From Emiliania huxleyi CCMP1516 (lineage: Eukaryota > Haptophyta > Isochrysidales > Noelaerhabdaceae), in the NCBI RefSeq assembly GCF_000372725.1, contig NW_005200960.1:85449-149448 (forward strand): DNA of 64,000 bases, written 5' to 3'. The first letter of the stretch is position 1. The number at the start of each line of letters is the position of its first letter. The notes beneath the pieces are model-generated. The model searched no databases. It worked only from the letters and a program-made list of their open reading frames with translations, and had not been told where the DNA came from. A program made the translations under genes and the position numbers. Shown in pieces: positions 46,345 through 56,897 of the stretch.

Positions 46345-47194
46345 GAGGCGTGCCGCAGCATCGGCTGTAGGCGGGGAGAGGGGGACGAGCGACAGGCCGA
46401 CCGGCGCGGGCAGCCGCACCCCCTTCTCCGCCGCCTGGCCCTCGCCTGCCGGCTGGGCGCTCTTTGGCGGAGGGGGGCGGGCGCGGCTGCAGGACGAGGA
46501 GGAGGGCGAGAGAGGAGGCGCACACGAGGCGGCGCAGGGCGGGCGGCAGGGCAGCGGAGTGCACCGCCTCGTCACCCGCCTCTTCGCCCGCTCGCCCGGC
46601 CGCCCTCCCTCCTCGCCCCTCATCGCCACGCCGGCGCCCTCTCGCCAGAGGAAACCGGCCGCCTCCTTGCACGCAATCACGTCCGCCCCAGGCTCCCGCC
46701 CCACCTGGCCGGCCGCCTGCTCCTCCCTCGGGGCGAAGGCGGCGCCCCGCCTCGCAGCGGTGCGCGGAGCGGCCGCAGACGACGCCGCCGCTGAGGAGGA
46801 GATCGCGGCGCTCAACCGGTCCGTCCACGAGCAGTTGCTCGGGGGAGGAGGGTCTCTGTCCGGAGGAGGGTCTGGGGCCGGAGGAGGGCCTGGGGCCGGA
46901 GGAGGGCCTGGGGCCGGAGGAGGGCCTGGGGCCGGGAGGGGGGAGGCTGCCAGGGGGGGGGATGGGAGGGAGGAGGAGGCGAGGCGAGGAGCGAGAGGGA
47001 CGCAGAGAGACGCCTCGAGAGACGCCTCGCGCGCCTCGTCCGCGGTATCGCTCGACGCGGCCACCGCCACACTCACCGCCGCCGCCGCCGCACCGCTGCC
47101 GCCCTCCACAGCCGCATCGTCCATCGGCTCGGCGAGCCCGCACGACGACGATGGCGGCCTCCGTGCCGCGCCGAGGCGAGCGGGAGAGAAGTAG
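46345..47194 (+). other. Open Gly/Ala/Arg-rich region, possible extra exon(s) of the upstream membrane protein
   Basis: The plus-strand frame reaching the stop at 47194 holds DDAAAEEEIAALNRSVHEQL, then a GGGSGAGG repeat (about 46840-46940, four 18-base units) and Ala/Ser-rich end. It may be the cytosolic tail of the preceding gene, or chance in very GC-rich DNA; an equally long frame exists on the other strand. Confidence 0.3.
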
Positions 47195-47389
47195 TGTCAG
47201 TCCGGAGGAGATCACTGCCCAGAGTCGTTCGCTCGGGGACACGCGCGTCGGAGTCTCGAGGACAGGGGCACGTTCCACGTACACCGACGTACAGTACCGC
47301 TCACCGCACACCGGACACCGGCGCCGGGGGTCGGGTTGACCTTGATCCTTGTGGGTGCGTGAGCTGTGAGGCTGAGGCTCGTTGTGCGA

Positions 47390-48170
47390 GAGTATTTATG
47401 CAATATGGGACACAGGGGACACGATGTCTCTCTCAAATATGAGAGGGGTTTTGACTCCTACCGGCTCCTGACGCTATCCCTGGCAGCTCCAATGACCAGG
47501 ATCAGTAGTGCTATGATAGAGGGTGCCCATACTAGCGCAGGAGCTGCCACACTCGCCCGGACCGTCCCCCTCTGGGGCCGGTTCCGCAGCCTGCGAGAGC
47601 CGACAGCGCTCAGCGGGGCCGTGCCGCGGGTGCCTACTGCCGAGTGCCACAAACACTGCGCCGTCCCGCCACCACCTACAGGCTGTCTTGTGTGATGGTT
47701 GGGATGTCCAAACGCCACCATCTTGGCTCTTGCGACCTCAAACCCGCGAGCTGTATGGGTGGTCCTGACGTCGACAGACGCCCGATGACCACGGTGAAGC
47801 TGAGCCGGAACGAGTCGACAAGTCTCGTCTGAGCCCGTGGCGGTCGCTGGCTGTGCACGGGCCGGTACCTCAGGCGTCACCTCCGCAGCCTCAGGTCTCA
47901 CACTCCATCACCGCCGCCGGGACGCCTTCGGTGGCACGCTCGTGGCACGCTCGGCGGCGTACTTTCTGCAGCTCCATCTCGAGTACATGTACGGCGTCGA
48001 GTCTACTCACTCCTGTTGGATCTGTGCACTCCCTGGGTCCCAGGGAGTGCACAGATCCAGCAAGCGGTGCGTCCCGGCAGCGCGCGCAGGCTGCGGAGCT
48101 GCAAAACCCGCGATGACACGCTTTTTGGGACATTTTCGACGCTTTTGTCCCATAGCTGCTGCGCAGCAGC
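47390..48170. mobile_element. Repeat element 1, copy 2 (inverted)
   Basis: Reverse-orientation copy of 403-1145. The shared ~490 bases are at 47420-47905. Outer parts match (TTTTGGGACATTTTCGACGC near 48120) but the terminal repeat is eroded. Its hairpin (about 48017-48062) has a different arm sequence from copy 1 while keeping GCACTCCC/GGGAGTGC at the core. Confidence 0.7.
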
Positions 48171-48599
48171 AGGGTGTAGTTCGGGCCCACCTCCGCCACG
48201 CTGTCCAGCACGTGGACGACGCTCGCCATCTCGACCGCGTCGTCCTCCGGCGGAAGCTCCGCATCGCCCGCGGCCGCTTCCCGAGCGCGCTCGTCGCGCA
48301 TCCGTTCGTGGTCGGTGGTGGGCCTGCCGACGCGCCACGCCGCTCGCCGGCGCCCGTGTCGCGTGTGCCTCGCCGCCGCGTCCGGCGACGGCATCGATGC
48401 TGTCCGCACGAGCATGACTCGCCAGACCACGACCTCCACGACCCTCCACGACCGCCGAAAAGTTCTCCCACTCGCGCCCTCCCCAAACCGAGTCCTGGCT
48501 GAGTCCACGGTCAGGGTGCCAGCCCCGGGCCCCCACCGTGTAAACGGGCAACCCCTGGGAGCCACACAACGTTAAACACACCATGTAAAAGCTCTCCGC

Positions 48600-49860
48600 G
48601 AGCTCTCTCGAAGTAACAGCTTACTTTTCGAAGTAACTTCGACGCTCAAAAGTTAGTTTTCTTGCGTACCCCTTGCGCCATGAACAGCCGCTCGAAACGC
48701 TCAAATTTGGCGTTCCGCGCTCGCAGCCTTCTAAGCCGGCACCGCGATGGCCAGCACGTCGTCGCCCGCACCTGCTGTGGCACCCAAAGATCAGATGGCG
48801 ACCGACGCGTTCCTGTCGTAACTTGCTGAGCTGCGGAGCATGCCGCATACTCACGTCAATGAGAAGCCGGTCGGCAGGGCGGAGAAGCCCAACGACTTTG
48901 GCGTGCTCGTGACGTTGAATATTCCAGAGAGAAAACGCAAGCAAAAGCGGTTCGCCGTCACTGGGCCGAAGGGCGATCGGCCGAACCTCATCGCCGCCGC
49001 GCAGGAGGCGAAAAATTAATGAGCAGCTGACGGAGGCCGGTATCGAGGCGACTCTGCCAGAGCAGCCGCCCCCACAGCAGGCAGCAACTCCCGAGGAGCT
49101 GGAACTACTGGCCGCCTGGATCGACGAGCAGCCCGATCCGAGTGCTATCACTATGGTGCTGGCGCTCGATTGGCTTCAAGGCCAACGCGCCAAAGCTTCT
49201 GGGGCGGCAACAATGGCGCTGCTGATGGACCGTCAGCTGGCCGAAGCCCATGTGCGCGCAGCTGAGCGGCAGTTGAACCGAGCCCAGCAGCGGCTCGAGA
49301 GAATGAGAGGGGCACTGCCGCTGTCACCCAACGAGAAGCGGCAGCGCACTGTGGTGGCCGATCACCCGCGAGTAGCACAAGGGGGGGAGAACCCGCCCAA
49401 TTGGGAGCACTTTGCGGGCTACTCGCGAGAGACGTACCAGGGGGAGGAGGTCAAGGAGCAGGATCGACGAGCTATCTCCATTGACCGCAGCCGTACAGAC
49501 CACTCGCTACCCAGAGGCGATGAATCCCGTGGGTGGTTCAGCCACTGGCGACGCGGCGTCGGCGGCGTGTTGCGCGGCTGGGCTTGGAGTACCTTGTCTC
49601 TGGCAGGTTTGGCAGTGGTCCCGACGACCGCGGCTTCCACTCCGTAGCTTGGGTTTTTGATGGCGATCTCTTGGACCATGTAGATGCGGAGGAGGTCAAG
49701 TCAGCGATGCACGCGTACAAAAATCGGATGGACAAGGAGTTCGCAGCGCTGGCGGATGCATGCGACGCTGACATGGACATGTACATGTACATGTTGGAGA
49801 CATGTTGGAGCCGTCCCGGCACCCCACGTGCGTGCGTGTGATATTCGAGGGCTCGACCGG
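48600..49860 (+). pseudogene. Gene-like sequence, unrecognised, probably decayed
   Basis: Successive plus-strand frames look protein-like but shift: EKPNDFGVLVTLNIPERKRK near 48860; EELELLAAWIDEQPDPSAIT and a helical, Gln/Arg-rich block (EAHVRAAERQLNRAQQRLER) near 49100-49310; NPPNWEHFAGYSRETYQGEE near 49400; and DRGFHSVAWVFDGDLLDHVD near 49630. No family is recognised and no clean start or splice sites are seen. It may be a degraded transposon-encoded or accessory gene. Confidence 0.35.
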
Positions 49861-49989
49861 ATCGTGAGCGTTGTGAGGCCGCAATCCCGTGCTTCGCGAT
49901 AGGCAGGCACATCATGTGGGTACTCAGGATCACTCGTATGATAATGTCAGCACGTAGCTACGCTCGCGAGGGCGACCTAAGCACCTAAG

Positions 49990-50089
49990 NNNNNNNNNNN
50001 NNNNNNNNNNNNNNNNNNNNNNNNNNNNNNNNNNNNNNNNNNNNNNNNNNNNNNNNNNNNNNNNNNNNNNNNNNNNNNNNNNNNNNNNN
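49990..50089. other. Assembly gap (100 N)
   Basis: A run of exactly 100 N, followed by a poly-G and GGT microsatellite, which probably caused the break. Confidence 0.99.
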
Positions 50090-50192
50090 AGGGGGGGGGG
50101 GGGGGGGTTGTGGTGCGTGGTGGTGGTGGTGGTGGTGGTGGTGGTGGTGGGTGGGTGGGTGGCTGGGGTGGGGTGGGGGGGAGGGGGGGGGT

Positions 50193-51389
50193 CTAGGGGA
50201 CGTTGCTCTGTGGCTCTGTGGCGCACTTGTCCAGCATGCCCAGCTCTTTGTGCGCGTCCACCTCAGACACTCGGTCCTGCAGCGCGGGGGCGGCGAGGTG
50301 TGGGGGGGAGGGACAGGGGGAAATGGGTAGGGGGTGGGGTGGCTGCGCGGTGATGATGCGCACCGACGGGCTCGATGTGTTAGGTTGGGGCGACTGGGGA
50401 CTCGCGGAGAGAGGGATCGCGTTGCGCGTCGTCGTCAGCGACGGCTCGAACCGTGCCCCCGCGGCGCTGTGCTCTTCGGGCTGCAGCGCCCCCGAAGGTC
50501 GCGGCGTCTTGAGCGAGGGCTCAAACACGTACGCGGGGGCCCCGGCACCCGAAGGTCGCGGCGTCTTGAGCGAGGGCTCAAACACGTACGCGGGGGCCCC
50601 GGCACCCGAAGGTCGCGGCGTCTTGAGCGAGGGCTCAAACACGTACGCGGGGGCCCCGGCACCCGAAGGTCGCGGCGTCTTGAGCGAGGGCTCGAAGCCG
50701 TTGCCGTTGCCGAAGGTGTCAAACTGGTCGTCCGCCTCGATGTCCCCGGGGGGCTTGGAGCGGTTGCGGAGGTACAGGTACATGCCGAGCAGGCAGGAGA
50801 GCGTGACGCAGATCGCGATGGCGGCCGCGATGCCCACGACGCACTCGAGGCTGCAGCCGCCGCCTCCTCCAATTGGGTCCTGGTCGTCAGGACGAAAATC
50901 CGGCACCGGATATGGGGGCGAGGGGGACGGCGGCGGCGCGGGGGGCAACGAGATACTCTTGGGAATGCTCGGCGGCGGCGGCGGCGACGGCGGCAACGGC
51001 GGCGGCGGCGTCGAGGGCGGCGACGGCGGCGACGGCGAGGGGGCTGTCAGCGTGCCGCCGCCGCAGGCGCAACACTGCGTGGATGCGTTCGTGCCGTCCA
51101 TCCACGCGAGGGGCTCATCGCACTTGGGGCTGTGGTGGGGCGGTCGGAAGCGCCGCGCGTGCGTCTCCGCGTCCTGCAGGGCGAGGTCCGTTTCGTCGAA
51201 CCCGGCGAAGTAGTCGCAATCGCGGTAGCAGGCGGGGGTGGTCGAGCCGTCGTGCAGCTTGCAATCGGCAGGGACGGTCCAGTTGACGGTGTTTGGATAG
51301 TGGAGGTGGTTCAGTTCCGGGAGAGGCAGGTCCCAGCAGTACGGCGCCGAGGGCGGAGGGGCGGGCGGAGGGGCGATCGTCGACGCCAT
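50193..51389 (-). CDS. Proline-rich single-pass membrane protein with tail repeats
   Basis: The ATG at 51389 gives MASTIAPPPAPPPSAPYCWD. A Cys-containing ectodomain (CWDLPLPELNHLHY ... CKLHDGSTTPACYRDCDYF ... CCACGGG) is followed by a Pro/Ser-Pro stalk, then one membrane helix (CVVGIAAAIAICVTLSCLLG, residues ~180-200), then a cytosolic tail with 19-residue tandem repeats (FEPSLKTPRPSGAGAPAYV, three full copies plus partial). The repeat units are 57 bases and identical at the DNA level. No N-terminal signal is seen from this ATG, so an upstream exon may exist. Near the 3' end an acceptor-like site before DRVSEVDAHKELG suggests a last intron. No known family. Confidence 0.65.
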   Translation of the reverse strand: MASTIAPPPAPPPSAPYCWDLPLPELNHLHYPNTVNWTVPADCKLHDGSTTPACYRDCDYFAGFDETDLALQDAETHARRFRPPHHSPKCDEPLAWMDGTNASTQCCACGGGTLTAPSPSPPSPPSTPPPPLPPSPPPPPSIPKSISLPPAPPPSPSPPYPVPDFRPDDQDPIGGGGGCSLECVVGIAAAIAICVTLSCLLGMYLYLRNRSKPPGDIEADDQFDTFGNGNGFEPSLKTPRPSGAGAPAYVFEPSLKTPRPSGAGAPAYVFEPSLKTPRPSGAGAPAYVFEPSLKTPRPSGALQPEEHSAAGARFEPSLTTTRNAIPLSASPQSPQPNTSSPSVRIITAQPPHPLPISPCPSPPHLAAPALQDRVSEVDAHKELGMLDKCATEPQSNVP

Positions 51390-52794
51390 AAACACAACAG
51401 TACGGCGATTCTCAGCAAAAACCGGCGGGCCACAGCGTCTCTTCACAAAAACAAAAGGACGCAGCCAGACGCACAAGCTCAGACAGTCGAGAAAGGGATA
51501 GTCAGCAGCGTCTCTTCACACAATTTTACAACCCCGGCCCCAAGACGCACAATAGCGTCTCTTCACAATAACTTTTTTTCAGTTTTGCCCGGCCGGGTTG
51601 CAGCGAAAAGCTTTTGTGTGCGCGGGTTCGCGCTGCGCTAGGCTCAGAGCGAGTTCGCCGGGGCGCAGAGGCCAGCGCTTTCTTTTTTTCAAAATCCTGC
51701 GCGAGGAGGACGTCAACTTGAGCGGGTCGTACGACCTAGATGCGTCTACCTTCAAAAAAAGAGTTTTGCAACAGTGTTGTGCAAAAAAAGAAAGAAACCG
51801 TCGGCCGACGCCCTCAGTGGAGGGCTGGCCGACACCTTTGAGAAGCTGGGCGCGATGCCGGGCTACGAGGGCACCAACATCTACAACTAACTACGTCTAC
51901 GACCTGCGCTCTTTCTTTGATTGTCGGTACTCGAGTACCAGTGTGCGACCTGGTTGCGGCTCTCAAGGAGCCGGCTGCGCGCCTCGTCGAGGTGATGGCC
52001 AACTTCCGGGGGGGCTGGTTTGTGAGATTTTTAGCAATACGAAACAGAACTGCACGCACAGGACAGCCAGAGCACGAGGCATCCCAGCCGCCGAGGAAGC
52101 GGGGGCGATTTGAGAACGAACGGAGTGATTCGATGAGTCAGGGAGAGGGGGCGAGCCAACAGCACCCAGCGGAGGGGGAGCCGATGACGTACAGACAGGA
52201 GCGCGCACGCACTGCAAGGGACGAAAGGGACGAAGGCGCCCCCCCACCGGGGTGGGTGCGGGAAAGCGACAAGCGAGGGGCAAGGCTCGGACGGCAAGCG
52301 CGCAAGAGACGAAGGGCGAGAAACGAGAGAGAGGCAAGTCTAGGGGAGGCGGCTTGTAACTGAGGCTCGCCTCCCTGAGTGGTGCTTGTTGTTCATAACG
52401 ATATACCTGTAACCCGATCGATGCGAGGACGCAAGTCCACCAACCTCGGCCATTCCAACGGCCAGGCCGCTCGCTTAAGGCTGATTGGCTAGACGAGCGG
52501 CCTACCTCCAACGGGGAAGTCTGACGAGCGGGGGAGCTCTGATCGCCGTACTCACCGGGACGCTGGTGAGGTGACGGTCGGTGGGAGGGCGCCCCCCAGA
52601 CAGCCTCTCCCGACGGGGACGCCACCACCCTCGCCCAGGGATCTACAATGCTGTCTTAAGGTCCGACAGGTTCGGCACCGGGCACCGCCTCGGTATACAA
52701 AATGCGCCTGCGGGCGGACCCTTACAGATCACAGATCACACAGGTCTCGTCGGGTTTCCCCCCTCCACCCGCGACGTTACACCTCGTCGCCCCC
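51390..52794. other. Intergenic with repeated GCGTCTCTTCAC motifs
   Basis: Three copies of AGCGTCTCTTCACA (about 51438, 51508 and 51554) upstream of the proline-rich gene; the same motif occurs in an intron at 59540. Around 51710-51960 there are short protein-like frames (NLSGSYDLDASTFKK) but no gene I can support. Confidence 0.4.
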
Positions 52795-52995
52795 ATGCCG
52801 ACGCCGCCTCCCGCCTCCGTCTCGGACCGCGAGCGGATGCGCGCCATCGAGCGCGGCGGCACGCTAAAGTACTTTGCGCGCGAGGAGCCGGGCGAGCCGC
52901 GCGCTGGCGCGGCGACCGAGGCGCTGTCGCGCTCCAACACGGAGGCGGCTGCAGTAAGAGCAGCGAGGCACAAGTCACTGTCCAAGGCGTACTGA
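52795..52995 (+). CDS. Small hypothetical protein (66 residues)
   Basis: An ATG follows a C-rich leader; the product is MPTPPPASVSDRERMRAIER... ending KSLSKAY, charged and helical in the middle (LKYFAREEPGEPRAG). No family is recognised. It could be the first exon of a longer gene. Kept because composition and codon use look coding. Confidence 0.35.
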   Translation: MPTPPPASVSDRERMRAIERGGTLKYFAREEPGEPRAGAATEALSRSNTEAAAVRAARHKSLSKAY

Positions 52996-53775
52996 GCAGG
53001 CTGCCATCGAGCAGCACGCCATGCGGGCCTGCCGCCGGCGACGAGATTGGAGAGCCGACAGGCATCGAAGGGGTAGGTACTGAGGAGGGCCATCGCGCCC
53101 GAGGCGGTCCGCGCCGGCCCTGCAGGCCGTCTCAGAGAGCCTGGCGAGGCTGTACAGAATGCCAAGAGCATACTGGGCAGGCTGCCGTCGAGCGACGAGC
53201 CATGCTGGTTCGTCGCAGGCGATGAGGTCGAGGAGCCGATCGGAGCGTCGCAGAGGCTGCCGACCACTGCCGTTCGCCCTCGGGCCCAGGGGTGGAAGGC
53301 AAGCTTCCTGGCGTTTCTGGCGAGCGTCCAGACGTCGCAGAGCATCCGGCAGGCGCGCAGCGACCCAAATTTTGCTCACCGCACGGCCGTGCGAGCCGTT
53401 GGTCGGTGGTGATGGTCGGCGTCGGCGCGCGCCGACCGACGCGGCGGCGGTGGGCGTCATGTGGCGGGCGTGTGTGTCCAGACATTGTGCGAATTTCGGC
53501 GGTTTCCCGGCGAGTCTGTCGCGCTGTCGGGAGGACGTAAGTTACAATAACACGCAATTTCGCAGCGATAAGTATAGCGCGGATAGGGCGCGGGGTGTCG
53601 CGCGGATAAGGCGCGCGTGGTGTGTGTCCACGCTCTCTGTCCACCGCCGAGATGGCGGTATTGTAATATAGCGAACTATAATGCCCGGGAACATACACGT
53701 TACGGCCTGGACCTACACTAAACGTGCACACAGACCTAACAGATTTTCTCCCGCAGAAATGATGGCCGGTCAGAG

Positions 53776-54579
53776 TCAAGAGCTCATGATATCCTTGTCG
53801 GTGATGCCGTTGAGCGCGAAATACTCTTCGTGCCCCTTGGCTCGCAGCGGCACCGTCTTCCACCCCCTCTGCGCGCCGAGCCGCTCCGCAAACCAGGTGA
53901 AGCGCTTCGCGTTCACGCCCATGTCCAGGTAGCCGAGCCGCGAGCTCGTGCGCACGTTGACGACGCCGTTGGCCAGCGCGAACTCCATGTCGTCGACGAA
54001 GCCCTTGCGCCGGGACTCGTACTGCACGTAGATGTAAGCCGCCTGCGCCGACGTCGACTCCTTGACCACCCTGAAGCCGCCTCCGTCAATACCGCGCTGC
54101 CCCGGCGGGTAAGACACGATAGCCTCCTTGACGTCCGCCACCGCGTCGGCCAGCGGCATGTCGAATCGGAAGGGCTGCACGAGCCAGCCAGCTGCCTCGT
54201 CGGCGGCGTCCTCATACCCGTCAAAGGACTCTGGGCTCGACGAGAAGCAGTGCGGCTTACCGTCGGTGCACGGCTTCAGCGCTCCGCCCGCCCGCACGCC
54301 GAGATCCGTCGGCTGTGGCCCTGCCGTCCGCGGCTGCTTGTACTTGAGCTCCAGCTCGTCCGGTGGCAGGCGGTTCTCGAAAGCAAAGGCTGGAGGCGGC
54401 GAGCGCGGTAGCGAGGCGCAAGAGGCCAGCAAGGCTGCGCTCACCGCAGCGCGCCGAGAGGGCAGCGAGTCGAGCCGCAAATCGGTGAGCTTCCGCGATT
54501 GCAGGCGAGCTTCCGCGACAACCACCGGAAAGAGAATGGGGGGCGACGAGCTTGGCGATCCCGCCACCGGAAAGAGACA
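53776..54579 (-). CDS. DUF1499 family protein, probably plastid-targeted (5' end unresolved)
   Basis: Residues from CFSSSPESFD to the stop, with LVQPFRFDMPLADAVADVKE, ESTSAQAAYIYVQYESRRKG, DMEFALANGVVNVRTSSRLG and MGVNAKRF, match DUF1499 (a thylakoid-associated protein family in algae and plants). Upstream, SRRAAVSAALLASCASLPRS ... AFAFENRLPPDELELKYKQP looks like a lumenal targeting signal with an AxA-type cleavage site. No ATG exists in frame at the 5' end of this exon, so a short first exon must lie upstream (beyond about 54580). The function of the family is unknown. Confidence 0.75.
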   Translation of the reverse strand, partial: CLFPVAGSPSSSPPILFPVVVAEARLQSRKLTDLRLDSLPSRRAAVSAALLASCASLPRSPPPAFAFENRLPPDELELKYKQPRTAGPQPTDLGVRAGGALKPCTDGKPHCFSSSPESFDGYEDAADEAAGWLVQPFRFDMPLADAVADVKEAIVSYPPGQRGIDGGGFRVVKESTSAQAAYIYVQYESRRKGFVDDMEFALANGVVNVRTSSRLGYLDMGVNAKRFTWFAERLGAQRGWKTVPLRAKGHEEYFALNGITDKDIMSS

Positions 54580-54879
54580 CAAGAGAAGTGAAGAACTAGC
54601 TTCTCTTCCACCTGGTGGTGCGATGGCCTCCCTCCCGCGTCAGCTCGCTGCCAGCCCTCTGTAGCATCAGGTGCAAAGCCAAAGGAAAGAGTGGGCTGGA
54701 TGGAAGAATCCTAGGTCATGCGTTTCGTTCAAGTGTGTCCGAGCGCCTCTTTCACAATGCCGCCTCGCTCTGCAGGCGCCGATGGTCCGTTACAGGACTC
54801 ACTTGAAAATCGGTGGAATTTTTACCTCGCACGGCACTGGGAGCGCCTGTGTTCACGGCATGGAGGGTGAGCCACGCTG

Positions 54880-55390
54880 AACGTACTGAACGTAGAGCCG
54901 AACGAACGGGAGGAAGCCGAGGAAGACGAACCAGAGGAGGGCGACACACCTGTGGTAATCCAGTCGGCAGCTGTCACGATACACCCGAAGGGAACCCCAG
55001 TGCCAACATCATCTGTGGAAGTACAAGTGTTCGAAGAGAGAGTTGACCTGAGCAACGATATGACTTGGTTGGCGGCAAATGATCGGTGGGCGTCAGAAGA
55101 GTCGTCCTTGCGCGAGGAGAGCTCGATAAACTCGAGGGGCCAAAATATGCCGCAAGGAGGGCAGAGCTGCGACGAAAGGCGAGAGAAGCAGCGAGAGCAA
55201 GGGAGCAGCAGGCGGCGGCGCCGTCGCAGGACGAGCAGAGGAGAGCGACGCGACAGAGGAAGAAGCGACAAGAGAAGCGAACGAAGAGATAGGTGGGAGG
55301 TGGTATGAAGGTTGCAGCGCGAGATTCGGCGAGAGACTGCGAAGAGAGATAGGAAGAGGCGGACGCCCACAAGCCCCAAGCGAAGCTAGG
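54880..55390 (+). pseudogene. Acidic/basic coding-like remnant, unrecognised
   Basis: Two overlapping plus-strand frames look protein-like: NVEPNEREEAEEDEPEEGDT followed by VVIQSAAVTIHPKGTPVPTS, then in another frame GELDKLEGPKYAARRAELRR and a Lys/Arg-rich end. A frame change in the middle without clear splice sites suggests decay or a missed intron. No family is recognised. Confidence 0.3.
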
Positions 55391-55442
55391 GTGGGCGACG
55401 GCTAGCGCATCACCGCGCACCCCTCTCTCCTTTTCAAAAATC

Positions 55443-55545
55443 CCTGCGTCGCGGCGGCGTGCCGTCCTCCCATCCCGAAAAAGAAAGAAAAAAACGAACA
55501 ACCCAAGGGAGGGACTGGCGCGCACTGGCACTAACACAGGTACTT
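55443..55545. repeat. Rearranged copy of the CCATCCC/TTTC and GGACTGGCGCGCAC repeats
   Basis: CGTCCTCCCATCCC is followed by an inverted half (AAGAAAGAAA ... ACAACCCAAGGGAGG) and then directly by GGACTGGCGCGCACTGGCAC. It links the two dispersed motifs into one element, as at 10855-11050. Confidence 0.7.
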
Positions 55546-55568
55546 TTAGCAGGCATCACACAAAGCGT

Positions 55569-56897
55569 TCACAGGTGGCCCTGCTCGCAGCAGTACCAGA
55601 GCGGCAGCATCACCGCCCAGGAGATGGCGGAATCGCGCAGCCCTGCGACGAGCTTGTTCCCAGGGCGGTACGCGGGGTCTGCGGAGGCGCGGTAAAAGTC
55701 GAAGGCGTAGAGGATGTTGCACGCAAAGATCATCGCGATCCAGGCGAGCATGACCGCCTCCCAGCGCAGGCAGAGCGCCGCCGCCGCGTACCCCTCCAGC
55801 GACAGCAGCGCGTGCGCCACGATGTAGGCGATCGGCTTCCACGCGTAACGCACAAAGGCGCGCGCGCCCGACGGCGGGTCCGACCCGCCTCCTCCTCCGC
55901 CTCCTCCTCCGCCTCCTGCCACCGAGCTCGTGTACCAGTCGAAGAGCGTCTCGTACTGCGCGAGGGGCGTGTACGGCTTGGCAAGCAGAAAGAGGAGGTA
56001 GGCGGCAGCCCACGGCAGGTAGACGGAGGTGAAGCCGAGCCGGATCGTGTGGCGCACCGCGAGCAGCTCCGGCGCAAGCGGCGGCATCAGCCTCCAGCGC
56101 ACCACGTATGCGACCTACTCTCGGGCAACGACGGGTAATCTCGGGTGATCTCGGGGCATCCGCGTCCAGCGCACCACGCATGCGACCCAGGTTGGCACCA
56201 CGTGCAGGAAGAAGGACTCGAACGCCTGAGCGCGCAGGGCCGGGCGTGGAGAGGCGTCGGGCGGCAGAGGCGGGGAGGGGCAGGGGAGGGGCGCTCTCGC
56301 CTCCGGGTGGTGGAGGAGGAGCGGCGACTGGAGCATGAAGACAGCGCCGCCGACTGGCCCGACTGCAGACGCGAGCGCCGCCAGCGCCCACTCGCCGGGC
56401 AGCTCTGCGAGCCAGAGGGCGGCGAGGCCGACGAGGTGGACCCAGTAGCAGAGGTCGACGCAGTAGAGGAGGAGGCCGCGCTCGGCGTAGTAGGAGACGC
56501 GGTAGGCGAGCAGGGAGAGGCTGCAGGCGGTGTAGACGACGCGGGCCGTCGCAAAGCTGCCGACAAAGATGACGGCCACCAGCCCGACCAGCAACGCCGC
56601 GAAGAACGTCCACCCGTACCGCAGCTTGGAAGGCGCGCTCCACATTGGGTGGGGATCGTAGGCGGCCGGCGCTGCACCCGCGCCCTCCCGCCGCAGCAGG
56701 CTCGAGACGCGCCGCAGCAGGCTTGGCCGGCTCGGAGGATGGCGGGCGCGGTGGAGCACCTCATACGCGAGTACGAGCAGCGCGAGGCTCCCGAGGATGA
56801 CGGCGCGGTCTGTCGAGACAAAATGGAGATGGAGCGTGCCCGAGGGATGCGCTGGTGGCGGCGAAGGCGGCGAGCGAGGCGAGCGAAACGGCCACAT
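55569..56897 (-). CDS. Glycerophosphocholine acyltransferase (GPC1-like, DUF2838)
   Basis: Transfers an acyl group from acyl-CoA to glycerophosphocholine, making lysophosphatidylcholine, in the ER membrane. Three exons, 56897-56301, 56225-56187 and 56114-55569, give 393 residues with consistent phases. Family blocks: YCVDLCYWVHLVGLAALWLA, GPVGGAVFMLQSPLLLHHPE (the W/F-x-S-L-V-F-H region), AFESFFLHVVPTW and VRW. The C-terminal half (YLPWAAAYLLFLLAKPYTPL, YIVAHALLSLEGYAAAALCL, SAISWAVMLPLWYCCEQGHL) is membrane-rich with a Gly-rich loop. Intron 1 is GC...AG; intron 2 is bounded by a 32-base direct repeat. The gene is divergent from the SAM-PARP-kinase-CHAT gene. Confidence 0.86.
56083..56186. 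repeat. 32-bp direct repeat bracketing GPC1 intron 2
   Basis: 56083-56114 and 56155-56186 match at 29 of 32 bases. The downstream-exon copy codes VAYVVRW; the other lies at the start of the intron. Between them are CCGAGATCAC/CCGAGATTAC units. Confidence 0.92.

Noticed and set aside
46273..47124. 283-codon minus-strand Ala/Pro/Ser frame
   Set aside because: No start context or family. The plus-strand frame over the same DNA has a more protein-like segment, though neither is certain.
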